This document shows, in pieces, positions 18,171 to 28,389 of a stretch of 64,000 nt of DNA. How positions within the stretch are numbered: position 1 is the stretch's first letter; the number at the start of each line of letters is the position of its first letter. The DNA comes from Eukaryota sp. TZLM1-RC (taxonomy: Eukaryota; Metamonada: BaSk clade), in contig JAUPSS010000010.1 in assembly GCA_040285825.1 (NCBI GenBank), forward strand, positions 1,116,001-1,180,000. The letters are read 5' to 3'. The translations under genes were made by a program, and so were the position numbers. The notes beneath the pieces are model-generated. The model was not told the DNA's origin, did not search any database, and saw only the letters and a list, made by a program, of their open reading frames with translations.

Positions 18171-18862
18171 GCAGTAGTGTAAGGTATTGTAAATTTGACA
18201 ATCGCCTTCAACTCATGAATTACGGCTTCTGGTTACCACTCCTTCAGGGATCAGCAATTGCAGATATGTTAAGCATGGCAGCTTTCTCAATCTCAACTCC
18301 TGCTGCTGCTGAATTTACAATTGTTAATATGATAAGTTAATAAACGATTACATGTAGTGATGAGCTTCTTTTGTCTATCATAAAATCTGGGATTGTTTAC
18401 TCCGAAAGAGGTATCAACATTTTTAAAAAATAAAACCTTTGAAAACAGTAAAAGTTGACATTAAATATATCAAATACAACAATTTCGTGCAATAACACAA
18501 TTAAAATGAGTCTTTTCAAAGACTTTTGTCATTGTTCTGCAAACCAAAAACAAAAAATTTCACATATCTACCAAATGAAGTTAAACGTTTTGTTGAGATG
18601 AAAGTTCCATTAAAATGTTTTGGCTGGTCATATAAACGACTTTTAATATTGATTTAAATCAGCATGTGTGGTGTAGACACAGAAGCTGATGAGCTTGTAT
18701 GGAGATCGTCTTCCTTCAAAAAAAAGAACTCTTAGTTACCGGTCATGAATTTGTTCCGATACCACGAGAACACAATAAGAAGACAAGAATGCAAAATTGA
18801 TAATCAAGGAAAGAGTTTGCAAGGTATTTCAAATCTGGATGTAACTGATTAACTTACAAAAA
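18171..18862. other. intergenic, no gene seen
   Basis: About 690 bp, AT-rich. Short open frames here look like chance. It must contain the LOA1-like promoter. Confidence 0.5.
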
Positions 18863-19927
18863 TCATTTATTTAAATAACAGGGAGGGACAATCTCAGAAT
18901 CAGACCTCTTCATTCTGGTATGATTGTTAAACTCCCTACATATACCATCATTACAATAGCGAAGGACAAACCCCCTTCTTGAGACCACAAACGAGGAAGT
19001 TGATAAACACCATGACAATGCGTCTCTTTCATAAATTATACATTCACTCATCCCCACCTGGTCACTGCTTACCTTGGTGGCGTCAGAAGGAATTAGAGTC
19101 ATGAGGAAGAATGTCCTGCACTCCACTGTTTCTTCCAAACAGGAACCATTAACATTTCTATATAGCACATCGTTTTTGCAAACGAAAGACTCATTATCCT
19201 CGATAATGAGGTCATCATGATTTGGTAAGCGACTGTATGTTCCCTTGTTGAATTGGAAAGAATGGTAAATGCTCTTATCGTGAAACTCTAAACTAACTAA
19301 AGAGTTGTTTAATGATGTGGATTGATGTAATGTAAATAAAATGAAAACTAAACCAACAGCTGACAAACCAAATCTAATGAACTTCTTGATAGGAAGGGTA
19401 AATGAATGACAAAACAAAAAAACACAAAAAACTAATGCAAAATAATAATATAAAACTAAAAGAAAAGAAGAACACATAGAGCGAGTGAGTAAAGTACCAG
19501 CTAATCTAATTACACTGAAACTTAAAAGCAATTTGTCTGATAAGGCGAGTACAAACTTGGAAATAGAGGAGGGATCTATGAGTGAGGCTTCGGGATGAGA
19601 AACAGAACGAGGGATTGCACGGTGAATGAAAACTAAACAGATTATGTAAACGATGAGAAATGAAAGTAAATGCAGAATGAATGCCGATGAAAGTGGGCAA
19701 GAAAAGAGAAGGTAGAGTAGGACGGAAGCATCAAACAGAGCACTTGGTAGAAAGAGGTACAAGAAAATGAAACGCGAGACTAAAGGGGTTACTTTTCTTA
19801 GAAGATCGGCAGAGCGAGGAGATTCAAGATCATTGAACGATAATGAAGACCTCAGAACTACACTAGGAGTATCAATCCTCTCTAGAGAAAACGTTGTGCT
19901 GAGAGGAGGAATGGCTAGATCGCTCAT
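18863..19927 (-). CDS. multi-pass membrane protein of unknown family
   Basis: 354 residues from ATG at complement 19925-19927; an upstream extension without ATG was trimmed. It has a hydrophilic N-terminal ~45 residues and then four or five membrane helices (FIFLYLFLPSALFDASVLLY; LHLLSFLIVYIICLVFIH; SFLLVLYYYFALVFCVFLFC; AVGLVFILFTLHQ). The final ~150 residues are soluble and contain paired cysteines (FVCKNDV, NGSCLEETVECRTF, SECIIYE, SWCLSTSS, RYCNDGICREF) plus N-glycosylation sites NES, NGS and NHT. That points to a secretory-pathway or plasma-membrane protein whose disulfide-rich C-terminus faces outside. I do not recognise the family. Confidence 0.6.
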   Translation of the reverse strand: MSDLAIPPLSTTFSLERIDTPSVVLRSSLSFNDLESPRSADLLRKVTPLVSRFIFLYLFLPSALFDASVLLYLLFSCPLSSAFILHLLSFLIVYIICLVFIHRAIPRSVSHPEASLIDPSSISKFVLALSDKLLLSFSVIRLAGTLLTRSMCSSFLLVLYYYFALVFCVFLFCHSFTLPIKKFIRFGLSAVGLVFILFTLHQSTSLNNSLVSLEFHDKSIYHSFQFNKGTYSRLPNHDDLIIEDNESFVCKNDVLYRNVNGSCLEETVECRTFFLMTLIPSDATKVSSDQVGMSECIIYERDALSWCLSTSSFVVSRRGFVLRYCNDGICREFNNHTRMKRSDSEIVPPCYLNK

Positions 19928-20399
19928 CAACCACCTGTGTGTGTCACTTGACAATTAAAATTTGGTCGATTGTTCTATTTTTAGAAAGCAACTGCTATGA
20001 ATTCACACATGATTCCAGGATTTGACTTCATTACTATCAAAGTGGCAGGTGATTCAGAAATATCTATCACATGGAAAGTTTTTGTGGTTTAAACAATGTC
20101 AAAGAAATGGATGTTGCCTCATCGATTTCTACCAAAAAGTGGTCGTTGTTTCTTTGTTTTTTTTAAATAATTATTGTTGTAGTCAGTTGAGATGCAATTC
20201 AATAAGTTTTTCATCATTTATGGAAAATTTTTGTTCTCTGATTGTGTTTGTTTCCATAATGAACAACGTCATATGTATAAACTAACATAAATCAATGAAT
20301 GACCAAGACACTGTTTCTGAAAACCAGAAAACCATCAAAAATGACACGTAAACATGACGAAAAGTAGGTTTTTTTTGGAATTGGAAAAATTTTATTTTT
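19928..20399. other. intergenic with second copy of the 37-bp repeat
   Basis: AT-rich, with no gene. The repeat at 20323-20360 is the only recognisable item. A TTTTTTTT tract and poly-T/A sequence follow up to the retroelement remnant. Confidence 0.45.
20323..20360 (+). repeat. dispersed ~37-bp repeat, copy 2
   Basis: Matches 8056-8092 with one inserted A and one substitution. It lies 40-60 bp upstream of the start of the family C retroelement remnant. Confidence 0.7.
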
Positions 20400-21165
20400 G
20401 AATTTTTCCAAAGGTTTCCTAATTATGTTCATCTGATTCATGGTGAATCAAATTTTTAATTGAATAAACTTCAAATTGAATTGAATAATTTGCCGAGTGA
20501 AATCTGGATTCAGTGTTTTCCTCAAAATGTTCAAAAAATTCCCACCCGATCACTTCCAAATTTACGTTTTTGCCTGAAAAAGCTTCAGAACCATCTAGGT
20601 AATTTATATAAAGGCTCGGATTATGAAGTAAGACTTGGCTTGGCCAATATTAAAAATCCCGCTTTCGGTAATTTTTCAAAGGATATTCGTGATGGTTCTA
20701 CTGCTGCTTTAGTAACTCAAATTCCCTCTGTTTATGGACTTTTGTTAAAAAACAATGAATGGCTTTTCAAACATGCGTTTTCGTTGTTTTCTGTGGCCAA
20801 ACAATTTGACCAATCATTCAACCTGTCAATGTGGTAAACCTCTTTTGTTTACTCATCTTTTGAACTGTAAACATTTCATTACATTTAGAAGCAAAGTGCA
20901 TAATAACGTCAGGGACCAAATTTCTGTAATGTGCAAATCATATCGAGTAGATTCCTTTTTAGACGCCGTGTCTATTGACCCTTGTAATTCCACCAACGAA
21001 CATCTCATTAACTCGGATGCAAATAATCCTCTTCTTGCAGGCGAAAAATGTAAGATTGCTAAGTATGCGAAACCCATTTCCTCAGTGAATGAAAATTCTC
21101 ATGTAAAATATAATTCATGTCCCTTTGTTTTTTCTTTGCTTGGATTTTTAGGTAGTCAAAGATGA
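20400..21165 (+). mobile_element. RLE-type retroelement fragment (family C, copy C1), one frameshift, 3'-truncated
   Basis: Aligns block by block with family A although the sequence is diverged: WIQCFPQNVQKIP, RFCLKKLQNHLGNLYKG, QIPSVYGLLLKNNEW. A frameshift near 20815 then leads into CQCGKPLLFTHLLNCKHF (CxC-x7-H-x3-C, a clear zinc knuckle) and SKVHNNVRDQISVMC. It ends NSCPFVFSLLGFLG. The conserved final block (FW.NRI.F) is missing. Similarity ends at about 21165, just before the flank of the Fanzor gene, so the remnant may have been cut by that insertion. Confidence 0.7.
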
Positions 21166-21763
21166 CATAATGTTACAACATGAAGAATTTGTGATACGCA
21201 TTTTATCTGCCATATGCATACGGCGTATGACATTAAGTGTAGCCTACATAGTTTAAACACAATATTAAATTCTGTTCATCTATATGATTGTTATTGCTTG
21301 CAAATAATTCCGGTATAAACAATAGATACAAAAAATGCGCAAATACATAAAAATACTGATTTTCATAGGTATGGTCCAAATCAATCAAGTTCTGAAACCT
21401 CAACTGCCTCCTCCCTATTTTTCCTGATGAGAAATGGATCCAATTATTTTTAACCCTGTTGCAGTTAAGGAGGGAATTTCAGTTTAATTTTCCTTGATGG
21501 GACTTTATGTGCTTTCCAAATCTCACCTAGACTGAAATTACTGTTATAGAGGGTCAGTATCCAATGAAGAATTGCTGAAATTTTTGGGATCTAAATGTTG
21601 TTGCAGATAAGATTTGATATCAGGTTTGGAGGTTGTAGATATGAAGTTTTCACTGTGAATTTCATCGGAAATGCATACATCAAGTAGCATTCCTCCATTC
21701 CCTTATACGGTTTCCTTTTCAGGATCACAGCGCCCGAAGGCAATACATGGATACAAACAACTA
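21166..21763 (-). other. 3' flank of the Fanzor gene, candidate guide-RNA region
   Basis: Non-coding 600 bp just downstream (minus strand) of the Fanzor stop codon. In TnpB/Fanzor systems the guide (omega) RNA is transcribed from the 3' end of the gene and its flank, so this is where it would be. A 13-bp palindrome, CATACGGCGTATG, lies at about 21217-21229. No terminal inverted repeat matching the other side (23700-23830) is visible, apart from a shared GTTTAAAC near 21250 and 23805 that may be chance. Confidence 0.3.
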
Positions 21764-23699
21764 TCACTCTCTCACCTCCCTTCTAAATGTCTCTGGTCTG
21801 ATCCCAGTAAAATGTTCAGAAATCGCAATCTCTAGCTGATTTCTTGAAGCGGAAATGTCTCTAGACCAGCGTTCATCACATCTAGGACATTCAAAGTAAG
21901 CATTATTGATTCTTCGAGTGCCTTCATGATACACCTTCCTGTGATCTACCTTGCAACAATTGGTTTTGGCAGATGTCATGTATTCATCTCCAACCTTCAC
22001 ATTGGCAAAGTATTTCTTTACTTCTGTCAGAAACTTCTTAGTTGGGGCTTTGGTGGATTGTCGAGAAGGTCCATTACCGCCATTACCAAACCAAATAATA
22101 GTCTCCCTGTTATTAGCTAGTCTCTTAATTTTGTTAATGAAATGAATGAACCTTTTTTGTCTTCTTATCACAAAATCAAACTTATTTCGTCTCAAAATTC
22201 TCTCTGTACTATTGGTCAAAGTTTGGGAAACCAAAGAAATTGTTTCCTGCTCATCATTCATTATCAGTGAAGCTATTTCAATGAGATACCTGTTGAAGCT
22301 CTCAACGGAATAAGTGTTCACAGAGGATTGAGTGAGTGGCTGGGGAAAATCAATTACTTTTGCTTTCGGATTCAGTAGAATTCCAGATTGTTCAACAATT
22401 ACCCTATTCTCTTGTGAACAATGTCCAGTTGTCCAACCACATAAATTTGAATGGTTTGGATCAATCGCCACGAAAAAAAGGTCTTCTCTGATGGGAAGAT
22501 CCTGCGAGCAATCTTGAGACCGTCTCGCAATTTTCCTCGGTCGGTTAGCTCGCCCATTTATTCTCTTATTTCGTTTTCTAGTGGACTCTCTGAAATAAGG
22601 ACGACTTTGACCCAATGCTTGAATTTCAGAATTTTTTCGCCTGGTGCACGTCTTTTTGGGTTTCTTTGAAAAAGTGAAGCGCAATGAGAGTCCATTGCTA
22701 GAAATTGAGAAAGTTTTAAATTTTTTCTTGTTAAAAAACTTAAAAGGGTTCCGTAATAATTGTTGGTTAGGATTCAATTTTTTGAAATATTCTAGAGCTT
22801 GTTGATTAAAAGGAACAAACCCTGGAACTTTGGTGGCAATTGGGGATAAGGCATGTCTTCGAAATACATTTGGGCATGTACTTTCTAGACGATGTAAAAT
22901 TGCCAATCCCCAATGGCTTATCAACCAACAATTATAAACAGTGACATCCAATTCATCACGCCTCAGGGCACGCGTATACAAATCATTAGATGTTACTGTT
23001 TGGTTCCAAATTTCGGAAATATGAAAATGATATTCATCATACCATTGTCTTAAATTTGCAGAAATTGTGGAACCGGAAACCACACAACTGGCATACTTTG
23101 ATGGAGCAGGACACTCCATCTGCTTACCCATAGACCTGAAGAAATTCAGTTTCCAGGTCACAGGGCCATCGGTCAGCAGCTGTCTGTGAGCTGATTCGAG
23201 TTGAACAGCTCTATTGCTAAAAAGAGCAGCCTGACAAAAGGGTGGATGTTCTTGGCCCTCTACTAACGGAGGCCACGGCCAGGTAGCACTTGATGTCATA
23301 TGCGTAAGAGCCTCATAGACATCAGGGTTAGTGCTCTTGAAAGGCTCCCTAATTTTAGGTCGACTGTGGGTGACGCAGTCGAAGCACTGCGACCAGAATT
23401 GACGGTGAGCGAGCCAGCAGGACAGATGCGGATATTCTAATAGAAGCTTTCTTGCCAATAAGGTGGCATAGAAAGCAACATCTCGTAAGTGAATAAGGCA
23501 CAGTCGTGGTTGTGGCAGACGGGAGAGGGTCTGGTGGCGGGCGAACTGGAACTGGGAGTGGCCTTTCGCCCTCATTTAAGCCAGTACTTGGGTGGTGCAC
23601 TGCTTCTGGAATCCAACCATTATCATCTGGTGATGACACTTGTCTCTGAGGACAAGTACGTCGGTTGTGGGTGGCCGCCCGGCAGACGGAACACGGCAT
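21764..23699 (-). pseudogene. Fanzor (eukaryotic TnpB-like RNA-guided nuclease) with a frameshift in the N-terminal linker
   Basis: The start is ATG at complement 23697-23699. Residues 2-17 form a CCHC knuckle (CSVCRAATHNRRTC), then a Pro-rich linker. Frame changes between about 23500 and 23600 into the 604-codon frame ending at 21764. The C-terminal half is RuvC-like: VAIDPNHSNLCGWTTG (RuvC-I Asp), IIWFGNGGNG (RuvC-II position with Gly instead of Glu), VGDEYMTSAKTNCC (the alternative Glu typical of Fanzors), FECPRCDERW (zinc ribbon) and SRDISASRN (RuvC-III Asp). A basic stretch (RKRNKRINGRANRPRK) precedes RuvC. All three catalytic acids are present. The first zinc-ribbon pair reads NCCKV where CxxC is expected, so one ligand may be lost. 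The frame break is a 1-nt change or, less likely, a 49-nt GT-AG intron at 23552-23600 that would restore the frame. Fanzors are carried by eukaryotic transposons and cut DNA guided by a short RNA. Confidence 0.85.
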
Positions 23700-24032
23700 A
23701 GTGTCAGACAATCAGAAATGATTGATTGTTGAGTTTGGGTTATTTTCAAAATTTGGTGTCGATGTCGACAACTTTTCTTCTATTTGCTATATTGAAATAA
23801 AGATTGTTTAAACAGTTTATTAAAGGTACATCTATCGAGACATCAGGTTTCTGTTGTGTTTCTCTCTTGAAAGCAGCATGTTGTGTCACTGATGTTGGTA
23901 ATTGGGTTTCAAATGGTTTGCTGTCGGTTTCATCATCCAAAATTCATCTTTATCAAACTTTTTCTTTGTTTTTCATCTCAACATTCAAAGTTTTCACAAT
24001 ATCAGCTTCTTTGTCTTTCTCATATCTCAACA
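23700..24032. other. intergenic between Fanzor and P-loop ATPase gene
   Basis: Holds the divergent promoters of both genes. The open frame of the ATPase extends into it from a GTG, but the first well-placed start is ATG 24033 (context CAACAATGAC). No inverted repeat end is visible. Confidence 0.45.
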
Positions 24033-25454
24033 ATGACTATAGCAGATTCTATCGTTCTTTGTTTCATGTGCCTATTCACAGTTGCTCTTTCTGTGGGCAG
24101 TTTCTGGTTCCGTTTCTGGAATGTTAGTTTGATCCACGAAATTCTCATAGTCCAATTTTCTATTTTTGTATTCACATGTTTGTATGTTGTTGTGCGATTT
24201 CTTCGTCGTTTCCCAGGAAGTTTTTTCAAAGATGTTGATAACTCGTGTTGCATGTCTGATGCTGTCATTTTGGCAGTTGTTGCGTCGATCTTTCTCATCA
24301 GTACTGGCTTTCTCACGTACAACTTTGAAGAAGCGTTCACATTTTGGTATCAGTTGGTTGTTTATGGCGCTGCTATCACTTGTCTGCTTATGATACTTCC
24401 CTTCCTTAGAAAGCTTGGACTGGACGAAAAGGTTGTTTTTGCCCTTTTCACTTGGCTCGTCACAATACTTTCCGTGGTTTTACTCAACATATCTCACTAT
24501 CGTCATGCACCCCCTGTTTTGAACTCCATTCTGGAGACACACACGCTGGGTGATTTCTCCCCCATTGGTGTTTCACTTCCACCTTTCAATCGAACTGTTA
24601 ACCTAGACCTTATGGATACCATCAGTCGTGCAAGCGACACACTGCTGGTAGTTCTTGCTGGGCAACCTGGTTGTGGAAAATCTGTTGCATTGTATAAGTT
24701 TCTAGAAAAGCGAAATGTTCTTTGGTTGTCCGGAAGAACTTCCATTTGTCGTAATCTGAAGACTATTGGCTTAAATGTCAATCAATTAAGCGAAGAAGAG
24801 TGCTTGTTTATGGCACAGGATGCCCTTGATTCCAACAAGTTTACTTTGGTCATTGACGATGTCCAGGTCTTACAAAAGGATTCCCCAATGGTGGGTCTGT
24901 TCCGACACTTTGGATCTCATACAAGTCTTCCATTCCCCATTTATTTTACGGCCTCTGATTGGTCTACTTACTACGCCACCATCTATCCAATGATTCGCAG
25001 AGTGGTGTCACTTCATTGGTTCAGTTATCCTCCTGATGAACAAATCCTAAACCTCACCACTAAATTGGGAATAGATTTTAATAAGACAATGCGAGATGTT
25101 GGCCCATCTCCACGACTGATTCAAGGTTATGCTAATGATTCTTCAGCTATCGTATCTGGATGTGTTGAAATTGTAAATGTTTTTGCAACTTTTCCAGACC
25201 AGCTCAAAACCATCATTTATGATGTCACCAATTTGACTTTCAACGACCGAGAGTCAATACGTAAATTCAATTACTCAGACGGTGTTTACAATTTAGTTGA
25301 CCAAAACTTTTTGATTGTTGGCCTTGGTGGACTCGGCTTCCATAACCCTTTAATCCGTCGTGCAGCTTGTACCTTCTTTACCAGTTCTAACTTGTCCATG
25401 GATAGCTGCGAATTTGTCTCTAGTTGTAATGAAATCAAACCATATAGTATATAA
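24033..25454 (+). CDS. membrane-anchored P-loop NTPase (AAA/STAND-like)
   Basis: 473 residues from ATG 24033. Five hydrophobic helices fill the first ~160 residues (SIVLCFMCLFTVALSVGSFW; ILIVQFSIFVFTCLYVVV; VILAVVASIFLISTGFL; YQLVVYGAAITCLLMILPF; VVFALFTWLVTILSVVLLNI). A soluble P-loop domain follows: Walker A LAGQPGCGKSVAL at about 209-217, Walker B FTLVIDDVQ at about 271-278, and a sensor-like IYFTASDWS. The rest is helical, with FNDRESIRKF and LIVGLGGLGFHNPLIRRA in the layout of the winged-helix region of archaeal-type ATPases and STAND proteins. I do not recognise a specific family. Candidates are STAND or Crinkler-type ATPases, or a membrane AAA chaperone. It diverges from the Fanzor gene; no functional link is implied. 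Confidence 0.6.
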   Translation: MTIADSIVLCFMCLFTVALSVGSFWFRFWNVSLIHEILIVQFSIFVFTCLYVVVRFLRRFPGSFFKDVDNSCCMSDAVILAVVASIFLISTGFLTYNFEEAFTFWYQLVVYGAAITCLLMILPFLRKLGLDEKVVFALFTWLVTILSVVLLNISHYRHAPPVLNSILETHTLGDFSPIGVSLPPFNRTVNLDLMDTISRASDTLLVVLAGQPGCGKSVALYKFLEKRNVLWLSGRTSICRNLKTIGLNVNQLSEEECLFMAQDALDSNKFTLVIDDVQVLQKDSPMVGLFRHFGSHTSLPFPIYFTASDWSTYYATIYPMIRRVVSLHWFSYPPDEQILNLTTKLGIDFNKTMRDVGPSPRLIQGYANDSSAIVSGCVEIVNVFATFPDQLKTIIYDVTNLTFNDRESIRKFNYSDGVYNLVDQNFLIVGLGGLGFHNPLIRRAACTFFTSSNLSMDSCEFVSSCNEIKPYSI

Positions 25455-25650
25455 TATTGTGACTTTGTTACATTAAATTTTTGACCAATACTTCTAATAT
25501 AGTTGGCGGTTATCATTACCTATAGGAGAGTAACTATAGTTGATGCGACCTAAACAGTAACAGTATCGATTTCTGAAATAACAAGGATCGGTAGGAGTTC
25601 CTTGTGTAGTGAATAATCTGCTGCTTGGTCGTGTTCGTTGACTGCCTCTG

Positions 25651-26136
25651 CTGTATACTGTGATTGGATTGATAATTCTGAAGCTATTGTTGACTTTGTC
25701 TCATGTTGTGTTGCAAATGATTCTTTGGTTCACTGAAGAAAACATAATCCTGTGACTGCTCTTGATTTTAAAGCAAAAGAGAAACATAGAAAATATGATA
25801 AAGATATTGAAATGGCTAATGCTGGTAGAAATACACAGCTAGTGTTTATTGCTTTCCAATTTTCGAAAAACAAAAGACTATCAGATGAAGCAGAAATTTT
25901 TTTGAATGATTTCCAAAAGATGGTTCAAGAAAAATCAATGAAAAGATTTTATATTTTTTATGGCGTTCACGGATTCAATTTGCCATTATTAACAGATTAC
26001 CTCAGTTTTTCAATCGAATAAGTGAAGCTTTAGCTAGACAGCAAACAGATCCAGATTTTGTAGAGGAAATCTTGGTTCAATGATAGTCGTCCCATTAGTT
26101 ATGAGTTTAATTTAATTAAGTGTGCATGTTCAATAA
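25651..26136 (+). mobile_element. RLE retroelement 3' fragment (family A, copy A4)
   Basis: Starts inside the endonuclease block (TGTATACTGTGATTGG, frame of YCDWIDNSEAIVDF) and runs through ALDFKAKEKHRKYDK and LFRNR-type C-terminal residues to the common trailer ending GTTCAATAAAC. Several frame breaks. It directly abuts minus-strand fragment A6. Confidence 0.75.
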
Positions 26137-26139
26137 ACA

Positions 26140-26516
26140 AGTATGATATTGATAGGAATATTCAAATATAATCTCAGTTTTGTTACAAACGCTTCATTAG
26201 TGGCACACAATCCAAATCTTCGTGGTACAATGGTTGCAAATAGTGAAGAATCTGATGACTTGTTTTCACAAACACCTTTTTCCAATAACAATGAGTGAAC
26301 ATCTTGATTTAAAACAGCCAAGCTGCATATATTATTATAAAAATCATTTTCATACATTCCAGTCAATTGTTTCCGTAATGCTCGAAAACTGTACTTAAAA
26401 TTTAAAACATTCTTTTCTAGAATATTGCCATTGAATGGTTGGATAGTGGATACAACGCGATCTATTTTTTTTAAAATTTCAAGAAATATTCGTTGTTCAC
26501 AAATAGTGCTCTTCAC
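26140..26516 (-). mobile_element. RLE retroelement interior fragment (family A, copy A6)
   Basis: Open for 128 codons on the minus strand. It matches the linker region of copies A1 and A2: LNFKYSFRALRKQLTGMYEN, DVHSLLLEKGVCENKSSDSS, VPRRFGLCATNEAFVTKLRL and then NIPIN, where similarity ends against the tail of A4. It lacks the knuckle and endonuclease parts. Confidence 0.7.
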
Positions 26517-26837
26517 AATGATAAAAATTGTTCAAATATTGGAAAGTCTTTTTAAGTGTTGATGGATTCCTTATAGATTTGAGATCCTCCTTAGTAGTGA
26601 TTGTAGAGGAGGAGGTCAACTGACGCTTTCAACATTTCGTTTACATTCAACATAGGTGATCAGAACATCAATTGGTTATAATGATGAATTAATGCAGCAA
26701 AAAACCTCATTCTTCATTATATTTATTGAATAGTTGGAAAACATGTTTTTGGGATACTGTTGTCAAAACTGGGAATTATTTTATTTAACAATTATTTTTC
26801 TGCTTTATAAGAAATATAAAATCATGAAATACATAAT
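26517..26837. other. intergenic, no gene seen
   Basis: AT-rich spacer between two retroelement remnants. Nothing recognised. Confidence 0.45.
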
Positions 26838-27110
26838 TAAAACTCCACATCCTCAAAACCTGCCTCCCCTACATCAAAACAATTGATTACCAAAGATTCA
26901 GAAAATTTCCCAAATGAAGAGAGTGAATCAGAAATTAGTTTCACCACTCTCTGAATAATAGAAAATACAATCCTGTTTTGCCAGTAAACAGGATTGAAAC
27001 TTCTTCCAGTTTATTCCTTTCCAACTACATCGAATACCTCGAGGAAAGCCATAGCAGCCTTATCTAAAGATCCGAGCAAAGAAAAAAAGAAAGTGACATA
27101 GATTATATCG
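26838..27110 (-). mobile_element. RLE retroelement C-terminal remnant (family B, copy B5)
   Basis: Minus-strand translation gives FFSLLGSLDKAAMAFLEVFD, one stop, then PVYWQNRIVFSIIQRVVKL and ends DVGEAGFEDVEF. This is the final block of family B/C elements (FWQNRIVF...LSS.G.F). One in-frame stop and an upstream frame change mark it as dead. Confidence 0.65.
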
Positions 27111-27228
27111 GACATGAAGATTCTCGTTGACAGAAGTAGTTATTTTTGGGGGTTTGTAAGGAAGTTCCAAAATTCCTTAAATTCCTTAAATAATTGGTTC
27201 AAAAAATTCCTTCCTCAAAGAATTCCTA

Positions 27229-28389
27229 ATGCGTATTCTTCATCGTGCCTTCGAGAAGGGTGGATCAGGCTTAATCAAAATCGTTACTGAAAATGAAGAT
27301 GATGTTTACGTCATCTACAACATACTTGAACCTCGTGATATTGTTACTTCCAGTACACATAGAAAAGTATCTCGAGAAACAGCCTCTGGATCATCAGATA
27401 GCAAACGCCTTCGCATAACAATCTCAATAGATGTTGAACAAATCGACTTTGACTCTGAAACAACTCAGATTAGACTCAATGGTAAAACCACTAAAGCACA
27501 CGAACATGTGAAACAAGGCTCTTACCAGTCCATAGACATTGGCACAAACAATACCTTCTCTATTGAAAAAGCGTACTGGGATCAAGTCCACATTGACGCT
27601 CTGAACGAAGCGGTTTCATCTGCATCTAAATCAGACGTTGGGGCCCTAGTGGCTGAGCCTGGTCTTTGCAACGTAGCCGTCCTTACTCGCTCAATGCTGA
27701 GGAGGTTACTCAAAATAGAACAAAGCCTACCCAAGAAAAGAGGTGCTGGTTCCGTGGCTTCTTATAACAAAAACTTTGAAAAGTTTCTTAATAAGATTTA
27801 TGCTGCTGTTAACCAGCATTTTAACTTTGAAGAGATTAAGGTTGTTCTAGTTGGTTCTCCTGGACATTTGTCTGATCAAATTGTACAACATTTGAAAGAA
27901 AAAGCAGTGAATGAAGGGAATTCTGTTTTGGTTAATTCAATTTCTAAATTTGTCACATGCAACACATCCTCTGGTCATCTCGGTTCTCTTTACAATTGTT
28001 TGAATGACCCAATAGTTTCAAAACTTCTGTCAGAGACCAAGGCGGCAAGGGAGGCGTCAATCTTGAATAGCTTCATTGAACTTTTGGCAAAAGATCCTGA
28101 TAAATGCCAATATGGGGTTCGTGCTGCATTCCTATCCGCTGAGTCATATGCTATTAAGGACCTGCTTATTGTTGATTCTCTTTTCCGTACACCCGATAAA
28201 GCAAGAAGAAGGCAGCTGGTGGAGATGGTGGAGAGTGTACGACATGGAGGTGGTGAGGTGTTTGTGTTGTCTTCGTTATTGGATAGTGGTAAGAGGCTTG
28301 CTGATATGGGTGGCGTTGCCTGTATCTTGAAGTTTGCAATTCCAGAATTAGCAGAGCTTTCTAGTTCAGAATCCGAAAGTGAGTGTTAG
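27229..28389 (+). CDS. PELO: pelota/Dom34 ribosome rescue factor
   Basis: 386 residues, ATG at 27229. The three eRF1-like domains are visible. Domain 1: KGGSGLIKIVTENEDDVYVI, YNILEPRDIV, and a LRITISIDVEQIDFDSE Sm-like sheet. Domain 2: SDVGALVAEPGLCNVAVLTR, KIEQSLPKKRG, and KVVLVGSPGHLSDQIV. Domain 3: SGHLGSLYNCLNDPIVSKLL, AFLSAESYAIKDLLIVDSLF, and VESVRHGGGEVFVLSSLLDS. The GGQ motif of eRF1 is absent, as expected for pelota. With Hbs1 it binds stalled ribosomes and dissociates them for no-go and non-stop decay in the cytoplasm. Length matches the family and the acidic C-terminal tail (SSSESESEC) is normal. Upstream are several AAATTCCTTAAA-like short repeats. Confidence 0.95.
   Translation: MRILHRAFEKGGSGLIKIVTENEDDVYVIYNILEPRDIVTSSTHRKVSRETASGSSDSKRLRITISIDVEQIDFDSETTQIRLNGKTTKAHEHVKQGSYQSIDIGTNNTFSIEKAYWDQVHIDALNEAVSSASKSDVGALVAEPGLCNVAVLTRSMLRRLLKIEQSLPKKRGAGSVASYNKNFEKFLNKIYAAVNQHFNFEEIKVVLVGSPGHLSDQIVQHLKEKAVNEGNSVLVNSISKFVTCNTSSGHLGSLYNCLNDPIVSKLLSETKAAREASILNSFIELLAKDPDKCQYGVRAAFLSAESYAIKDLLIVDSLFRTPDKARRRQLVEMVESVRHGGGEVFVLSSLLDSGKRLADMGGVACILKFAIPELAELSSSESESEC

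Noticed and set aside
20460-20837. A cellular gene at the C1 remnant
   Set aside because: Its protein aligns with the linker region of family A retroelements and the frame runs into a zinc knuckle.
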